64,000 bases of DNA from Haemonchus contortus (Eukaryota; Nematoda; Chromadorea; Rhabditida; Trichostrongylidae), in NCBI GenBank assembly GCA_000469685.2, contig LS997563.1:29715897-29779896 (forward strand). The letters are read 5' to 3'. The notes below the pieces were generated by a model. That model saw only the letters and a list, made by a program, of their open reading frames with translations, was not told the origin of the DNA and ran no database searches. Both the position numbers and the translations under genes were made by a program. Below are positions 1 through 12,080 of the stretch, piece by piece; within the stretch, counting starts at the first letter, position 1, and the number at the start of each line of letters is the position of its first letter.

Positions 1-1365
1 TCGCCCGGCTAACGCCAGTCTCTCCTCGTTCTTGTATCGAACCGTCCCGAAAAATGTTGAACTTAAAGACTTTTTTCCCTTTTTCAAAGTTCATCAATTT
101 GAGTTTTTCCCGCTGTTTAGCTGAGTGAGAGTGTGAAACTGAAACAGAGCTCGAAATCCTTCTTTGACACAACAGAAATCGAGAGCTTCCCCCTTTTTTT
201 GATAAAAGCGTACTATGTCTAACTCTCAACTGTTCTTTTGAAACAAGTGACGGTTTCGTGTACACGAAATTCGATACAGGACTAACAGGGAGTGGAAATG
301 GTATTCAGTCAAAGGTAATGCCTACGCCTTTGATTGGGAGTCTCGAACTTTTGTTGTATTTCTCAGAAATAAATACCCTTAAAAATCCAACTGGTAGACA
401 ATCAAAAATGATGTTCTGAGTGATGATAGCATCGCTAGCATCAGATGTTCTTTATCAATAAACCCTTTTCTTTACGGAGATGCCATTAGTTGAAAATTCC
501 AGATTACAGGCGGTCGATTAAGTGTTGTCGCAAATGACATCGGGCAAAGAGGATCCTTCATTGAATCACAAACCTTGCTGGGTGGCGGTCGTATTCTAAT
601 AGTAAGGTATGAACAAAGTTCTAACCTGCTTACCGTATTGCCCTAATGGGTCTCTATCACTGCACTTACCACTCACTTTTGTCACCGTGCTTTACCATCC
701 CGTCTTATCGAATGAAACATATTGCACGTTCAAATTTACATCGTAGATACCGAAGACGGTAGGGACTCAATCGGTTGGTAGCCTTTCTTAGGTTCCTCAT
801 CTTCTCTTATCAGTTATAATCAGTTCTTGTCACCGAGAACCTACGATATCCTACCTCACTTACTGAAATGCTGGGGTTCTACTGTTAGTGCGAAAAGTGT
901 AATCCTACCGAATTTCAACGCTTTAGGCTCACATAAACAGGAGTTATGAATTTGAGGCCCAAATTCTTAGTGCGCACGCATCGCCCCTGTGCATAAAGTC
1001 CGGTCCCGCCACCCACCATAAGTGTTCCCATCCTGCCCCCCCCCCCCCGTACTCCTACAAAATTTCAACCCTCTAGGCCCACGGAACCGGGAGTTATGAA
1101 TTTGCGGCCCAAAATTTGTATGGCGCACGCCTTGTCCCCTGTTTACGGAGTCCGGTCCTGTCACCCACCATAGGTGTTCCCATCCTTCCCCCCCCCCCCC
1201 CGTACTCCTACCACCTACCAAGTTTGCGCTCTAGAACCCCAGGGGGACAGAAGTTATGAATTTCCGGTCAGACACACGCACACACCGACACACACACACA
1301 CACACACAAATACAAACACACCGATAAACCACCAGCACACTTAGCGAATTATATATTTTACCCGT
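1..1365. repeat. Complex interspersed repeat, copy A
   Basis: First of four diverged copies of one repeat unit. It opens with the CCCGGCTAACGCC motif and has a middle block (about 360-610) that lines up with the middle blocks of the copies near 1.9, 3.2 and 3.85 kb (shared words such as TTCATTGAATC, GGTGGCGGTCGTA). Its tail contains two short sub-repeats with C-runs (1036-1048, 1189-1201), then a CA-rich tract and the terminal word CTTAGCGAATTATATA. No protein family is recognisable in it. The tail plus microsatellite resembles the 3' end of a non-LTR or SINE-type retroelement, but that is inference. Confidence 0.6.
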
Positions 1366-1369
1366 CAGG

Positions 1370-1440
1370 CCGGGCTAACGCCGGGCTTCCCTCCTTCTTA
1401 TGGTGTCGCCCGGCTTCGCCGGGCGATTTTCCTTCCTGTA
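1370..1440. repeat. Short GC-rich palindromic start motif of the repeat unit
   Basis: Contains CCGGGCTAACGCCGGGC and then CGCCCGGCTTCGCCGGGCG, both imperfect or perfect hairpins. The same CCCGGCTAACGCC word starts the copies at 1, about 1748 and about 3155, so it marks unit boundaries in this array. Confidence 0.55.
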
Positions 1441-1744
1441 AGAAATTTGCTATGCGTAAATAATACTTCGGGTTCTCCCTTTTCTCCGAAAGCTCAACAC
1501 CCTCAGTATTAGCTCCGAATGGGGAGCGATTTCTTTTGTATTATAATTAACCAGTTTTGCTACGCACGCTAATACGTGCACCACATGCCCACTACCGCTT
1601 ACTTACGACTTGTTAGAGGACCAATATGAACCACTCATTTGACAATCACACTCTTCGTCGTGCCCACGTGACTTTTGGAAGAACGCACAAACGGGCATGC
1701 AAAAAGGCACACAAAATTACTGTTCCAATAATAGAGACAGTCGG

Positions 1745-2895
1745 ACCGCCCGGCTAACACCGGGCTTCCCTAATTCTTATGATAGAGTTGTGATACACGG
1801 CAAACAGCACTCTCCTTCTTTCAAACGAATGATACTTTTTGAAAATAGGGCCTGCAAAACATATTCAAAATGTGGCGATGCCTATGCCTCTGATTAGAAT
1901 CTGTCTGTCTCGATCTGTCCCTGTTGATTTTAAAATGAAGACCTATCGAATTTAACTGCATTCAAAGCCTTGAATGGTGCTTACAAATGTTGTCGACCCA
2001 TAATATTACCATTATCAAATGTCTCCATGAATGTAGCTCCTTTTCTCTACAGATGCATCAAATGAGAATCCAAGATTGTTAGCGGTCGGATAAGTTCTGT
2101 CATGAATGATATCAAAGCAGAGAGAGACCCTGATCCTTTATTGAATCGCAAACTTCGCTGGGTAGCGGTCGTAAGCAAGAAGTGAACCGAATTTCATAAT
2201 CGGTTACCTTTTTTGTCAAACGAAACATATCAAAGAATCAAAGCTAGATCGTGAATAACAAAGGCGCTAAGATTCGATTGGTGATTGGATCTTGTTCTCC
2301 AAGGCCTCTCCTATCGTCAGTGCTCCTATCATCCCCTCTACTCCTGCTGATTTTGCTCTCCAAGTCCGCGGGATCAGGAATAATGGATTTTCGCTCAGTC
2401 ATTTATTTCGCACAAATCCCGCCTTCAGTGGGCGTGGTCCGGTGTTCCCACCTACCATGAGTGGTCCCATCCTGTCGCCTGTACTCCTGCAAAGTTTGAG
2501 CGCTCTAGGGCCAAATTAATAATTTTGGCACAAACCTCGCCCCCTGTGGCCCGATCCTGCCACCAAACATTAGTGTTTCCACCCTGCCTCGGGATTTTCT
2601 ACTAATAAATTCTAATAAATCTCTCTAATAAATTTTAACTCTCTAGGTTCACAGGGACACGGATTATGATTTTCCCCTGAAACATTTATTTTGCACAAAC
2701 CCCGCTTCCTGTGGGCGGAGTCCGGTCATGCCACCCACCATATGTGTTCCCATCCTGCCGCCTGTGCTCCTACCAAATTTTAACGTCCTAGGTCCACGGG
2801 GGCAGGAGCTATGAATTTCCGTACAAACAGACAGACAGACAAACAGGCGGATGGACAGACAGACGCGAGCGCTTTATATAAAGTAAGGATGTTAT
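1745..2895. repeat. Complex interspersed repeat, copy B
   Basis: Second unit. It starts with the CCCGGCTAACACC motif. Its middle block (1920-2200) is strongly similar to 3175-3460, sharing AATGTAGCTCCTTTT, AAATGAGAATCCAA and CGCAAACTTCGCTGGGTAGC. The tail (2400-2890) repeats a short module (CCACCCACCATA, GTGTTCCCATCCTG, AATTTTAACG, then GGTCCACGGGGACAGGAG) several times and ends in an ACAGACAG tract followed by GCGCTTTATATAAAGTAAGGAT. No coding sequence seen. Confidence 0.65.
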
Positions 2896-3151
2896 CTGTA
2901 CTCCTTCCAAATATGAACTTTCTAGATCCACGGTAACAGAAGCTATAATTTTCCGCACAAACCCCGCCCCCTGCGGGCGGAGGCCGGTCCTGCCACCCAC
3001 TATATCTGTTCCCATCCTGTCGTCTGTGTTCCTACCAATTATTATGGAGCATGTTTGTTTGTACAAACTCTATCGAAACTGAAAATTTCAACTGTCGTGC
3101 TTTTAAGCACGTAACAAAAGACGCACTGCGTTCGCAAAACAGGTCGCCAGT

Positions 3152-3699
3152 CGGGTCGCCCGGCTAACGCCGTCTCGATCTGTCGCTGTTTTTAATAATG
3201 ACCCATTGAGATTTAACTGGTAGGCATTGAAATCGTCGAATGGTAAATGTCGTCGAGTCATAATATACCATTATCAAATGTCTTTATGAATGTAGCTCCT
3301 TTTATCTACGGACGCATCATTAAATGAGAATCCAACATTATTAGCGGTCGGATAGGTTGTCCATCAATGATATCAAAGCAGAGAGAAACCGTGATCCTTC
3401 ATTGAATCGCAAACTTCGCTGGGTAGCGGTCGTATGCAAGAAGTGAACCAAATATCATAATCGGTCCCTATCAGCGCACTTATCCTTCTTGTAGAATGAG
3501 ACATATCAAAGAATCAAAGCTAGATCGTAAACATCAAAGACGCTGGGATGATTGAACTGGCGATTGAATCTTGCTTTCTACGCCCCCTGTGAGCGGCGCC
3601 GGTCCTTTCACTCACCATATGTGTTCCTATCCTGCCGCCTGTGCTCCTCCCAAATTTGAACGTCCTAGGTCCACGGGGACAGGAGTTATGAATTTCCGT

Positions 3700-3753
<54 letters not shown>

Positions 3754-3810
3754 GGACAGACGGACGGACAGACAGACGCGAGCGCTTTATATAAAGTAAG
3801 GATCATATAT
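3152..3810. repeat. Complex interspersed repeat, copy C, with CAGA tail
   Basis: Third and shortest unit, also opened by the CCCGGCTAACGCC motif. It has the conserved middle block, one copy of the CACCATATGTGTTCC module, a long (CAGA)n run at about 3703-3776, and the terminal GCGAGCGCTTTATATAAAGTAAGGAT. Copy B ends with the same terminal word. Confidence 0.65.
3703..3776. repeat. CAGA tetranucleotide microsatellite
   Basis: Tandem CAGA units with a few CGGA interruptions near the 3' end. It sits exactly where the shorter ACAGACAG tail of copy B lies, so it is an expanded tail of the repeat unit and not an independent locus. Confidence 0.9.
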
Positions 3811-3815
3811 TAATT

Positions 3816-5130
<1,315 letters not shown>

Positions 5131-5386
5131 GTTGAGATGAACAGCGACAGATCGGAAAGGCATAGACACCGGCACATTTTGAATATCGTTTGCATGCCCT
5201 TTGGCTCATCTATAGAATTTCGTATTCCGGAAAGTATCATTTGTTCCAAAAAAAGAGAAGTGGTAAGCGCAGTGATAAGTTTCTCTCAAAGTTCCTTTAT
5301 TGTGAAGAGATGAAGGTTCAATTCATTTATTGTTGTTACAAGCCGTAGGTCAGCAATAGTGGGCATGTGGTGCACGCATTAGGTGT

Positions 5387-5769
5387 CCGGGAACATTTCC
5401 CCGAAGACGGCGTCGCACACGCCGCACCCGCTGCCTATCGCAGGATTGCGATGGAAGATTGGTGCGCGCAATTTCTGAGGTAGGGAGTCCTTTAATTATT
5501 TGAAGTGGCTGACCGCTCCCTTCAATTCCAATGCGGTATTGATCGTCGCTAATACAGGAGGAGTCATTCTAATTGAACCAGTCTAATATACACAAAAAAC
5601 AAGAAAAAGAAAGATGAAAAACGGTAAAAACCAATAAAGAAGAAAGGAAACCAACGAAAAATATTGCGTCATATCGATTGGCGCGGGGCGGGGTGAGTAC
5701 GGTAACTGCAGTGACATTTGCCGCATGTCGCAAGGGAGAATGCCGCAATCGGGGAAAAGTTCCGTTACC
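5387..5769 (-). mobile_element. MITE family 1 copy (inverted orientation)
   Basis: A non-coding element of about 383 bp whose ends are inverted copies of each other (CCGGGAAC.TTTCCCC at the left, GGGGAAAAGTTCCG at the right). It is the reverse complement of the elements at 10037-10420 and 18139-19290, sharing the internal words GTTACCGTACTC, ATGACTCCTCC and GTGCGGCGTGTGCGACGCCG. The flanks both contain ACGCATTAG, a possible target duplication. It lies just 3' of the CPEB exons. Confidence 0.8.
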
Positions 5770-5912
5770 CACGCATTAGCGTGCGTAGCCCAACTGGTTA
5801 CACAATAAAATGAAACATCCTATCAACTATGAAGATAATCGAGAAATTCAGTAAAATTGGGTCACTTACTGGTTTTCAAAAATTCTCCTTCCCCAAGAAT
5901 CAGTTGACTCAC

Positions 5913-6607
5913 TCGCTCGAGTGGGACGGGGTACCCCACCAATGAAGACAGTTCTGCGAGGGTCCATGATGGTACGTGGATTTGAAATGAAGTCCATATC
6001 AGCCAATCTCCATGGTCTGACTTGCACAGGCTTATCTCGCATTGTTGGTGACGAAACGAAAAGATAGTATCTGCAAAGAAAAATTCTGGGGGCTTGTTTG
6101 AACCTTCTACGGTTGAAGCAGTATTTACCTGTCATCCTCTTTGTGACACTCGCTTACGAGGTACTGTACCGAACTCTCTTCTTCGAACACGAGGAAAACA
6201 TATCCAGTCATGGAGCGAGCTGAATCTCAACGATTTAGAGTCACTTCTAGCACTATTATCAATTAGGGGGATGTTCAATCGAAAAAAAACTATTCCCACA
6301 TCCTCTGCCAGATTCTTCATCGCGAGCGCTGGTGCCATCCGGACGACGTGGCCAATCAACGAGCACGTTTCCAAATACAGAAAAAGTCTGCCAGATTTCT
6401 TCTATAAAAAAAATTTGAAGCTGATCGTTCCTCTGCGAGCAGTTTATCGATTACCTTCAGTAACATCGATTGGCAAACCGCCAACGAATACCTTCCTAGC
6501 AAAAACTTCCACTTCGTTACTGAATTGCGACGGTGTCCTCGATGGTGTGCCTAGCATCTTACGAACAGGAATAGTAGGTTTTGTCTCGACAAGGGTTCCA
6601 TGCTGTG
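5913..6607 (-). CDS. CPEB-family RNA-binding protein, partial (RRM1-RRM2 exons)
   Basis: CPEB proteins bind the cytoplasmic polyadenylation element in 3' UTRs and control translation of maternal and germline mRNAs. Four exons join in phase on the minus strand: 6607-6455, 6401-6300, 6219-6129 and 6070-5913, giving about 168 residues. Visible are the RRM1 start [15 protein letters not shown], then [22 protein letters not shown], the linker [16 protein letters not shown], and the RRM2 start [15 protein letters not shown]. This order and wording are diagnostic of CPEB. The N-terminal part, the rest of RRM2 and the C-terminal zinc-binding region are not visible. The last exon ends at a good donor (GTGAGT), so the gene should continue leftward, through or beyond the repeat array. 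Nematodes have several paralogues (cpb-1, -2, -3, fog-1); I cannot say which this is. Open frames on the opposite strand are shadows. Confidence 0.9.
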
Positions 6608-6612
6608 CTGAA

Positions 6613-7399
6613 ATTGATAAATAGCAAAACTTCATTTGGAAAGGAGGGGAAGGGGGAGGGTTGCACAGTATACACACATTAATAGTAACGGTAATCGTGA
6701 TAGTTTTTACTTCTGCGTAGTTCTCAACAGTACAACATAGAACTCGCTGTATGCAGAAGGACTAATACAGCAATGCTTCTGCAGCTTTTGCAGGACCGAA
6801 GATGTCGATCACCGACCGGGCGCTCGATTGGAATTGTCAGGACGTGGATGGTACTTTGCACCCGGGCGAATCGTCGCGCTCGCCTCACCACATCGCACAA
6901 TGAAGGGATATGTTTGAATTGACGGTTGAAAATTACGGTGGTAGCAGCAGAGCCGCTGTCGCTTGTTGTCAGAGTTCGATGAGAGGTCGGTCATCCGTCA
7001 CAAGACTACCCCAAAAGAAGAAGGGAGCGTAAATTTGTGCCTAAACGGCATGGTTCTGGTCCCATCGGAGAAGATTTGTTGCGCGCGTCCATCGAAATTA
7101 GGTCACCCCGCCCACTTCGCGCGCGGCGCACCCCACTGAGGTCCCGAGCTGACGTTACAGTACCACTAAGTGTTTGTAGAGCAAACGATTTATTTGCATT
7201 TGTCCGTGTTGTCTTCTCTATGAGCTGACTGCCGTGGATCCGTCTAATATCGCGGGCTGACCTGCCGCATGCGATGGCTGCGGCGTGACCTAGTTTCGAC
7301 GGTCGCGCGCAACGAAATGCATCAGTCGGTACCGTCATGGCAGTAAAAAGCCAGTTGAGCACGAATACCATCGCACCAAGAAGCAGATTAGATCATATT
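6613..7399. other. Upstream of CPEB exons: no supported exon
   Basis: More CPEB exons should lie on the minus strand here. Several open stretches exist between 6780 and 7370, but I could not match any to the family or join them in phase to the exon at 6607. Confidence 0.4.
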
Positions 7400-8564
7400 T
7401 TAGCCCATTGACGACAGCGCGCGTTTTGGATTTTTCGGCCGCGCGGGACATGAGCGTTGTGGCGGGCGCAGCCAGCTTGACGCGCATGTGCGTCAGGATG
7501 TCCCACGAGGTGCACTTTTTGGAAGCCAGAGCTAAGAGGCAACATCAAAAGTGTATATGTTGGTGAATGAAAAGAGTAGTCGACAGGATGGTGCTCTGCT
7601 TGTCTGCTCCCTCTTAGCGATACAGAAACAGCTTTGATGCACTTGTAAAGCAAAGACAGGAACTTGCCACCTAGAGGCCTAGAAGGCTGTAGTAAAGGGA
7701 GAACTAGGGGTAGCAAGAAATTTTGCTTGCTATTAGTGCAACCCGGAATATGTGAAACTCCACTGCCTCGCTAAGACAAGTGCAGACAAGGCGTGTACCA
7801 CATAGTCGCCTGGCCATTTGCAAATTCTTATAACATCAACGACAAGGAACATCACGAAAGCAACACCTATAAGATGGCTGAAGTTGTAAACGCTTGGGAG
7901 CTCTACAAAGATGTGGTAAAGAATATCAGGCTAATTGACTTCAAACTAGGAGTGGTCCAATCTCTGCTAAATGTTGATCACGGCTACGCTTCGAGTCATC
8001 ATTGTCACCCCATGCGACATGTGTTGGAGGGGTATCCAAAGGTCCAAAAGGGATCAACAGAGGAGATGTCTAGTGGGTTCCGCAGCAATGTCCAAAGAGC
8101 AAGGATATGCTATGGCATTGGAAAAAAAACAAAAAGGGTCAACACACGTTGCAGTAGATTCAGGAAATTATTTTGCATTGAATGATTCAATAAAGAACAC
8201 AAGTATTGTTGCGAAGAAACGTAATCTCTTGAAGTTATTGTGCCTTGCTATTAATTACGTATGATTATTCGATGATTTATGGGTTTGTTCTGGAAAAGAA
8301 GTCAAGGTTCACTTTCAGGAAAGACTTTTACAAGGTTTAGAAAATCTTTGCTGGAATAAACCATACTTGTTCCCATCATGGACCACGTTGTTTGTAGAAG
8401 TCTTGATGTTCTGTCTATTGAATGAACACAGAAAAATTCCAAAAAGTTGCGATCTCGCAAAAAAGGAGTGGTGACAAAACCTTGACGCGCATGCGCGTCA
8501 CTCGGTCCCTCGCGGTCTGCAAAGCTTGACGCGCATGCGCGTTAAGATGTCGTCAATGGGTTAA
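7400..8564 (+). mobile_element. Degenerate piggyBac-like transposon with TTAA ends
   Basis: The ends are inverted copies: TTAGCCCATTGACGACA at 7400 and TGTCGTCAATGGGTTAA at 8548-8564. TTAA (left copy mutated to TTAG) is the hallmark target site of piggyBac elements. Inside the ends is a subterminal palindrome, TTGACGCGCATGCGCGT, once near the left end (7477) and twice near the right end (8483, 8526). The element carries a broken transposase C-terminus. At 1165 bp it is a large internal deletion of a full element. Confidence 0.85.
7790..8188 (+). pseudogene. piggyBac transposase C-terminal fragment
   Basis: One frame reads AWPFANSYNINDK, then VVNAWELYKD and LIDFKLGVVQSLL, which matches the end of the piggyBac catalytic region (conserved VNAW.LYK followed by LLDFK). 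It closes with ICYGIGKKTKRVNTRCSRF and KLFCIE, the remains of the C-terminal Cys-rich zinc-binding domain with some cysteines lost. The DDD catalytic core is absent, so it cannot encode an active enzyme. It lies between the TTAA termini of the element at 7400-8564. Confidence 0.75.
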
Positions 8565-9147
8565 ACACTTTCCAGATTATTTCGAAGAGTATCTGCAGCT
8601 TACAGCATGTATTAGGAGCCGATCCTGCACTGGATACACTTTCGTTCGAACACAGGCTGGCATTAGTGGAAAGGCAAGGCTGCGGAGCTAAAAATTCGGT
8701 GATCAGGAAACTTTTTAAGATCTTACAATTAATAAACAATCTTTACATTTGAGGAAGACATTGCCAGTCCCAGCCAGCAGCAGAGGCAAAGTGTCTTCGG
8801 CACGGTTGTATCGTGGTGGGATGATTCCTGTCGAAGAGTGGCTGTTGCAAGAATAGCTGAAGTTATTCTGCTGAGTGATCGTCTGTGGTCGTGGCAAGCC
8901 GGCAAACAGCTTTTCCGCTCCGAACATCGGATTGTAGGCCTGAAATTCTCCCCCACCTCACGCAGTTGTCAAAACATTCGAACAGATTTCTTCGTACCTG
9001 TGCTGGCAGGGTATCGTCGAGAATGCTGGTGCGACTCAGGGCTCTATCTGGACGTGGAGATGGATCTGTTGAATACGGTGGCATTTGCAGAGTGAGGGCG
9101 GCCAACTTAAATACCTCATAATGTTTAACAATGTTTGCCGCTCAGGT

Positions 9148-9915
9148 TTGTTATGATGGAACCCTTTGTGGGGTCGACGTTTCGGCTAACTCGTCGTCTT
9201 CAAGGACCTGAAAGTAGTTCGGAGCTCTTGATCTGTGGTTTACCTGACCAAGTGCCCAAACGCACTAGGCCAGTTGCAACAACTCCCAAAAACTCGAACA
9301 CCGAAACATCGCTGACGAGGGAATAATGATACACTATTGACGGTCGTGAGACAAGAATTACCCGGTGATCTCGAAACCCACAAAAGGGAATAAATTGCAG
9401 AAGCTCATTAGTTATGACAATGCACTTACGTCGATTGTTCAGTTTAGGATTTCTTCCACGAATGTGCAACGCTTCCAATATCTTTCTAGTACCTTTCTTT
9501 CATGGAGAGATTGGTGTTAGAAAGATATTGGGAGCGTTGCACATTCGCGGGAGAAATCCCAAGCTAAACAACCGAAATGAGTGCATTGCCATAACGAACT
9601 TCTGCCGTTCCTACACTTTCGTGAGCTTTGAGATCGCAGCGCAACTCTTATCTCACAATCGTCAATGCTGTCTCATTGTTCCCTTGTTGTTCACGATATC
9701 GAGTGATACGGCAACGCTGATGGAACCGCAGGAGGTTTGTTTCTTGACAGAGATGTTTCGGTGTTTGAGTTTCTAGGAGTAGTTACAACTGACCTAGTGC
9801 ATTTGGGCGCTTGGTCAGGTAAGTCACAGACCAAGTGCTACGAACTATTTTCAAGTCCTTGAAGACGACGAGTTAGTCGAAACGTAGACCCAACAAAGGG
9901 TTCCAACATAACAAA
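9148..9915. repeat. Large imperfect palindrome (foldback element)
   Basis: Two arms of about 340-400 bp in inverted orientation with a short centre near 9490-9520. The outer ends are TTGTTATGATGGAACCCTTTG at left and AAAGGGTTCCAACATAACAA at right; the inner parts share AAGATATTGGGAGCGTTGCA and its inverse. Open frames on opposite strands of the two arms encode the same peptide word (ALHIRGRNPKLNNR), which reflects the palindrome and not genes. No transposase is visible. Confidence 0.85.
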
Positions 9916-10036
9916 GCTGTACGGCAAAGCACAGTGAAATATAATGACATGCCCAGATTTCAAGAAGACTGGACGTGAAAATTAAACCCTTTAATTTGCA
10001 AAGAATTCTCGAAAGCTTCCACCGCCTGTCTATCAT

Positions 10037-10420
10037 GGTAACGGAACTTCTCCCCTATCGCGGCATTCTCCCTTGCGGCATGTGGCAAATGTCACTGCAA
10101 TTACTGTACTCACCCCGCCTCCCGCCAATCGATAGGTTGCGATATTTTCCGTTGATTGGCTTTGTTTTTCATTGGATTTGATCGTTTTTTCTTCTGTTTC
10201 TTTCTAGTTTTCATGTTTATTATACTTGATAAATTAAAATGACTCCTCCTATATAAACGACGATCAAGACCGCATTGGAATTGAAAAGAGCGGCTAGCCA
10301 ATTCAAATAATTAAAGGACTCCCTACCTCAGAAATTGCGCGCACCAATCTTCCATCGCAATCCTGCGATAGGCAGCGGGTGCGGCGTGTGCGACGCCGTG
10401 TTAGGGGAGAAGTTCCCGGA
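10037..10420 (+). mobile_element. MITE family 1 copy
   Basis: About 384 bp, beginning GGTAACGGAACTTCTCCCCTA and ending TAGGGGAGAAGTTCCCGG, so the ends are inverted repeats. It is nearly identical along its length to the three tandem copies at 18139-19290 and is the reverse complement of 5387-5769. No coding potential. Confidence 0.85.
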
Positions 10421-11334
10421 CCCGTCTCTCATTTACACGAATCTCTACATCCTATGACAAAGGAAGGGAAGTAGCCCCAATGGGTCTCGTTTTTTACTCA
10501 CATTCACACTCCCACCTCATCTCAGCACCCACCATTTCTGTGACCATTCATTCTAGTTACTTCACAATCCTAGCCTTTCATCCGGGCAATAAAAATAGGA
10601 TGGGAAATCAATTGATAAAACGCGCTTGCAGCTTCAAATGCAATAATTTGCAAGAAACAACAAACGTGGGTGTTACCTTAAAGGCACCGTTTACGATAAA
10701 TTTGGGGTACCCTTTTTTGACGGGAATTGATAGAAGTACTCTAGAATAAAGCGATAGCAAAAAAAAAAAAGCGCAAAAAACGATGAACAAAAAGAAATAG
10801 AAAGGGTCAAAAAAGAGCTGGAAAGGGGGGTCGGACGAGTTTCACATTGGAAGAACGGCGGTTAAGAGAGTGTTCAGGCGAGTGACGAACGCGACGCAAT
10901 GTCTGCAATAGCAGACAACACACCCAATTTGCCTGACAATTTGACAGGGTGTGTGTGGGTGTGTGTCAAGTCGTGCGTCCGAGGGCGCGCACGGCAAATT
11001 GCGCGGCGAAGTTCGTGGCGAATTTTGGATGACTCCGGCGCCTATCATTGGGGCCCAAATCTGAAGTAAGGTAGATTGGTAAGGTCAGCTGATCCTACTG
11101 TTCTACTAAACCTCGAAAATGGTTCCAAATAATAGGCGCTAAAGTCGTCAGAATAGGTATGAATTTCGCCGCGCAATTTGCCGCGCGCACCCTCGGACGC
11201 ACGACTCGACCGTCCCCCGGGTGTGTGTACATTCGTGCGATTCGAACCGCGCGCGGCAAATCCTGCGGCGAAAGCCGTGGCGATTCGAATGACTCTGGCG
11301 TCTATTATTGGGGAACAGACTTGAAAGCGAGTAT

Positions 11335-11661
11335 TTAACCCTTTGACGACAGCGCGCCTTTCTGCGTGTCTGCCGCGCGGGACAGGGGCGTTTTGAAGCG
11401 TTCCGCATCCGCGGCTCAACGTTGAGCCGCGCTGTCCCACGGGACACTCTTTTTTCCGCAACAAGCTATTTTCAAATTTCCCAGGGTTATTTCTCATCTT
11501 TAAGTGTCAAGCAGCAGCAATAAAAACAAAAAACTTCAAAAAAATGAGCAACCAAAAAGATTAACCCTTGAAAAGAGTGCGGCTCAACGTTGAGCCGCGC
11601 TGTCCCACGCGACCGAAAAACCGCGGCACACCGTTGAGCCGCGCTGTCGTCAAAGGGTTAA
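11335..11661. mobile_element. piggyBac-like MITE with palindromic subterminal repeats
   Basis: Flanked by TTAA on both sides, with inverted ends CCCTTTGACGACAGCGCG and CGCTGTCGTCAAAGGG. These resemble the ends of the piggyBac remnant at 7400-8564 (CCCATTGACGACAGCGCG). The interior carries the palindrome GCGGCTCAACGTTGAGCCGC twice and a weaker third copy near the right end, in the same arrangement as the CGCGCATGCGCG palindromes of the larger element. It has no coding capacity and was probably mobilised in trans by a piggyBac transposase. Confidence 0.85.
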
Positions 11662-11998
11662 GTAGAGCCAGCTGATACTACTAATCTACTACTATTTGAA
11701 ATTTGGGCCCCAACAATAGGTGCTAAGGTCGTGAGAATCGTCATGAATTTCGCCGCGCAACTTGCCGCGCGCAGTCCAAATCGCACGAATGTACCGTCCC
11801 CCAATCTGACTGGCAGACTCTGGCAGTTTGCCAACCAGCTTATCGATTTTTCACCAACTTCGCTCCAATGCGAAAGTGGTGAACGGCAATTAGATTTCGT
11901 AATCAGCCTAGCGGTCCTCTCGTCCCCCACTCTCAGGACCCTTATTGTGCACTATCCAGACCGTTTTCCCACCTCATTCCTACACAAATGGTATCAGA

Positions 11999-12013
11999 GG
12001 GGGGGGGGGGGGG
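11999..12013. repeat. Poly-G run
   Basis: Fifteen consecutive G inside the right part of MITE family 2. The sister copy near 51110 has only a short G-run, so this run is expanded here. Confidence 0.9.
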
Positions 12014-12080
12014 CGGGGGAGAGCGAATTCAGACCATGTGCAAATCTCCGAAACCATTTTTTCGTGAACAGTGCCTTTAA

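Larger units (their letters stand above)
10678..12080 (+). mobile_element. MITE family 2, composite copy with nested insertions
   Basis: The ends TTAAAGGCACCG and CAGTGCCTTTAA are inverted repeats, the same as those of the simple copy at 50666-51175. The left part (10678-10930) and right part (about 11815-12080) match that 510-bp copy. The middle, about 880 bp, is foreign: a segment with two related halves (GCGCGGCGAAGTTCGTGGCG near 11005 and GCCGCGCAATTTGCCGCGCG near 11170, echoed near 11755) and a TTAA-flanked piggyBac-like MITE at 11335-11661. This is a Russian-doll insertion. Confidence 0.75.

Noticed and set aside
6094..6624. 176-codon plus-strand frame
   Set aside because: It lies antisense to three CPEB exons whose splicing and motifs are clear.
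7006..7371. Minus-strand 121-codon frame as an upstream CPEB exon
   Set aside because: No similarity to CPEB N-termini and no in-phase join to the exon at 6607.
9200..9776. Two similar proteins on opposite strands
   Set aside because: They are mirror images produced by the large palindrome, with no domain or start context.
11045..11497. 150-codon minus-strand frame
   Set aside because: It spans two different nested transposons, so it cannot be a single gene.
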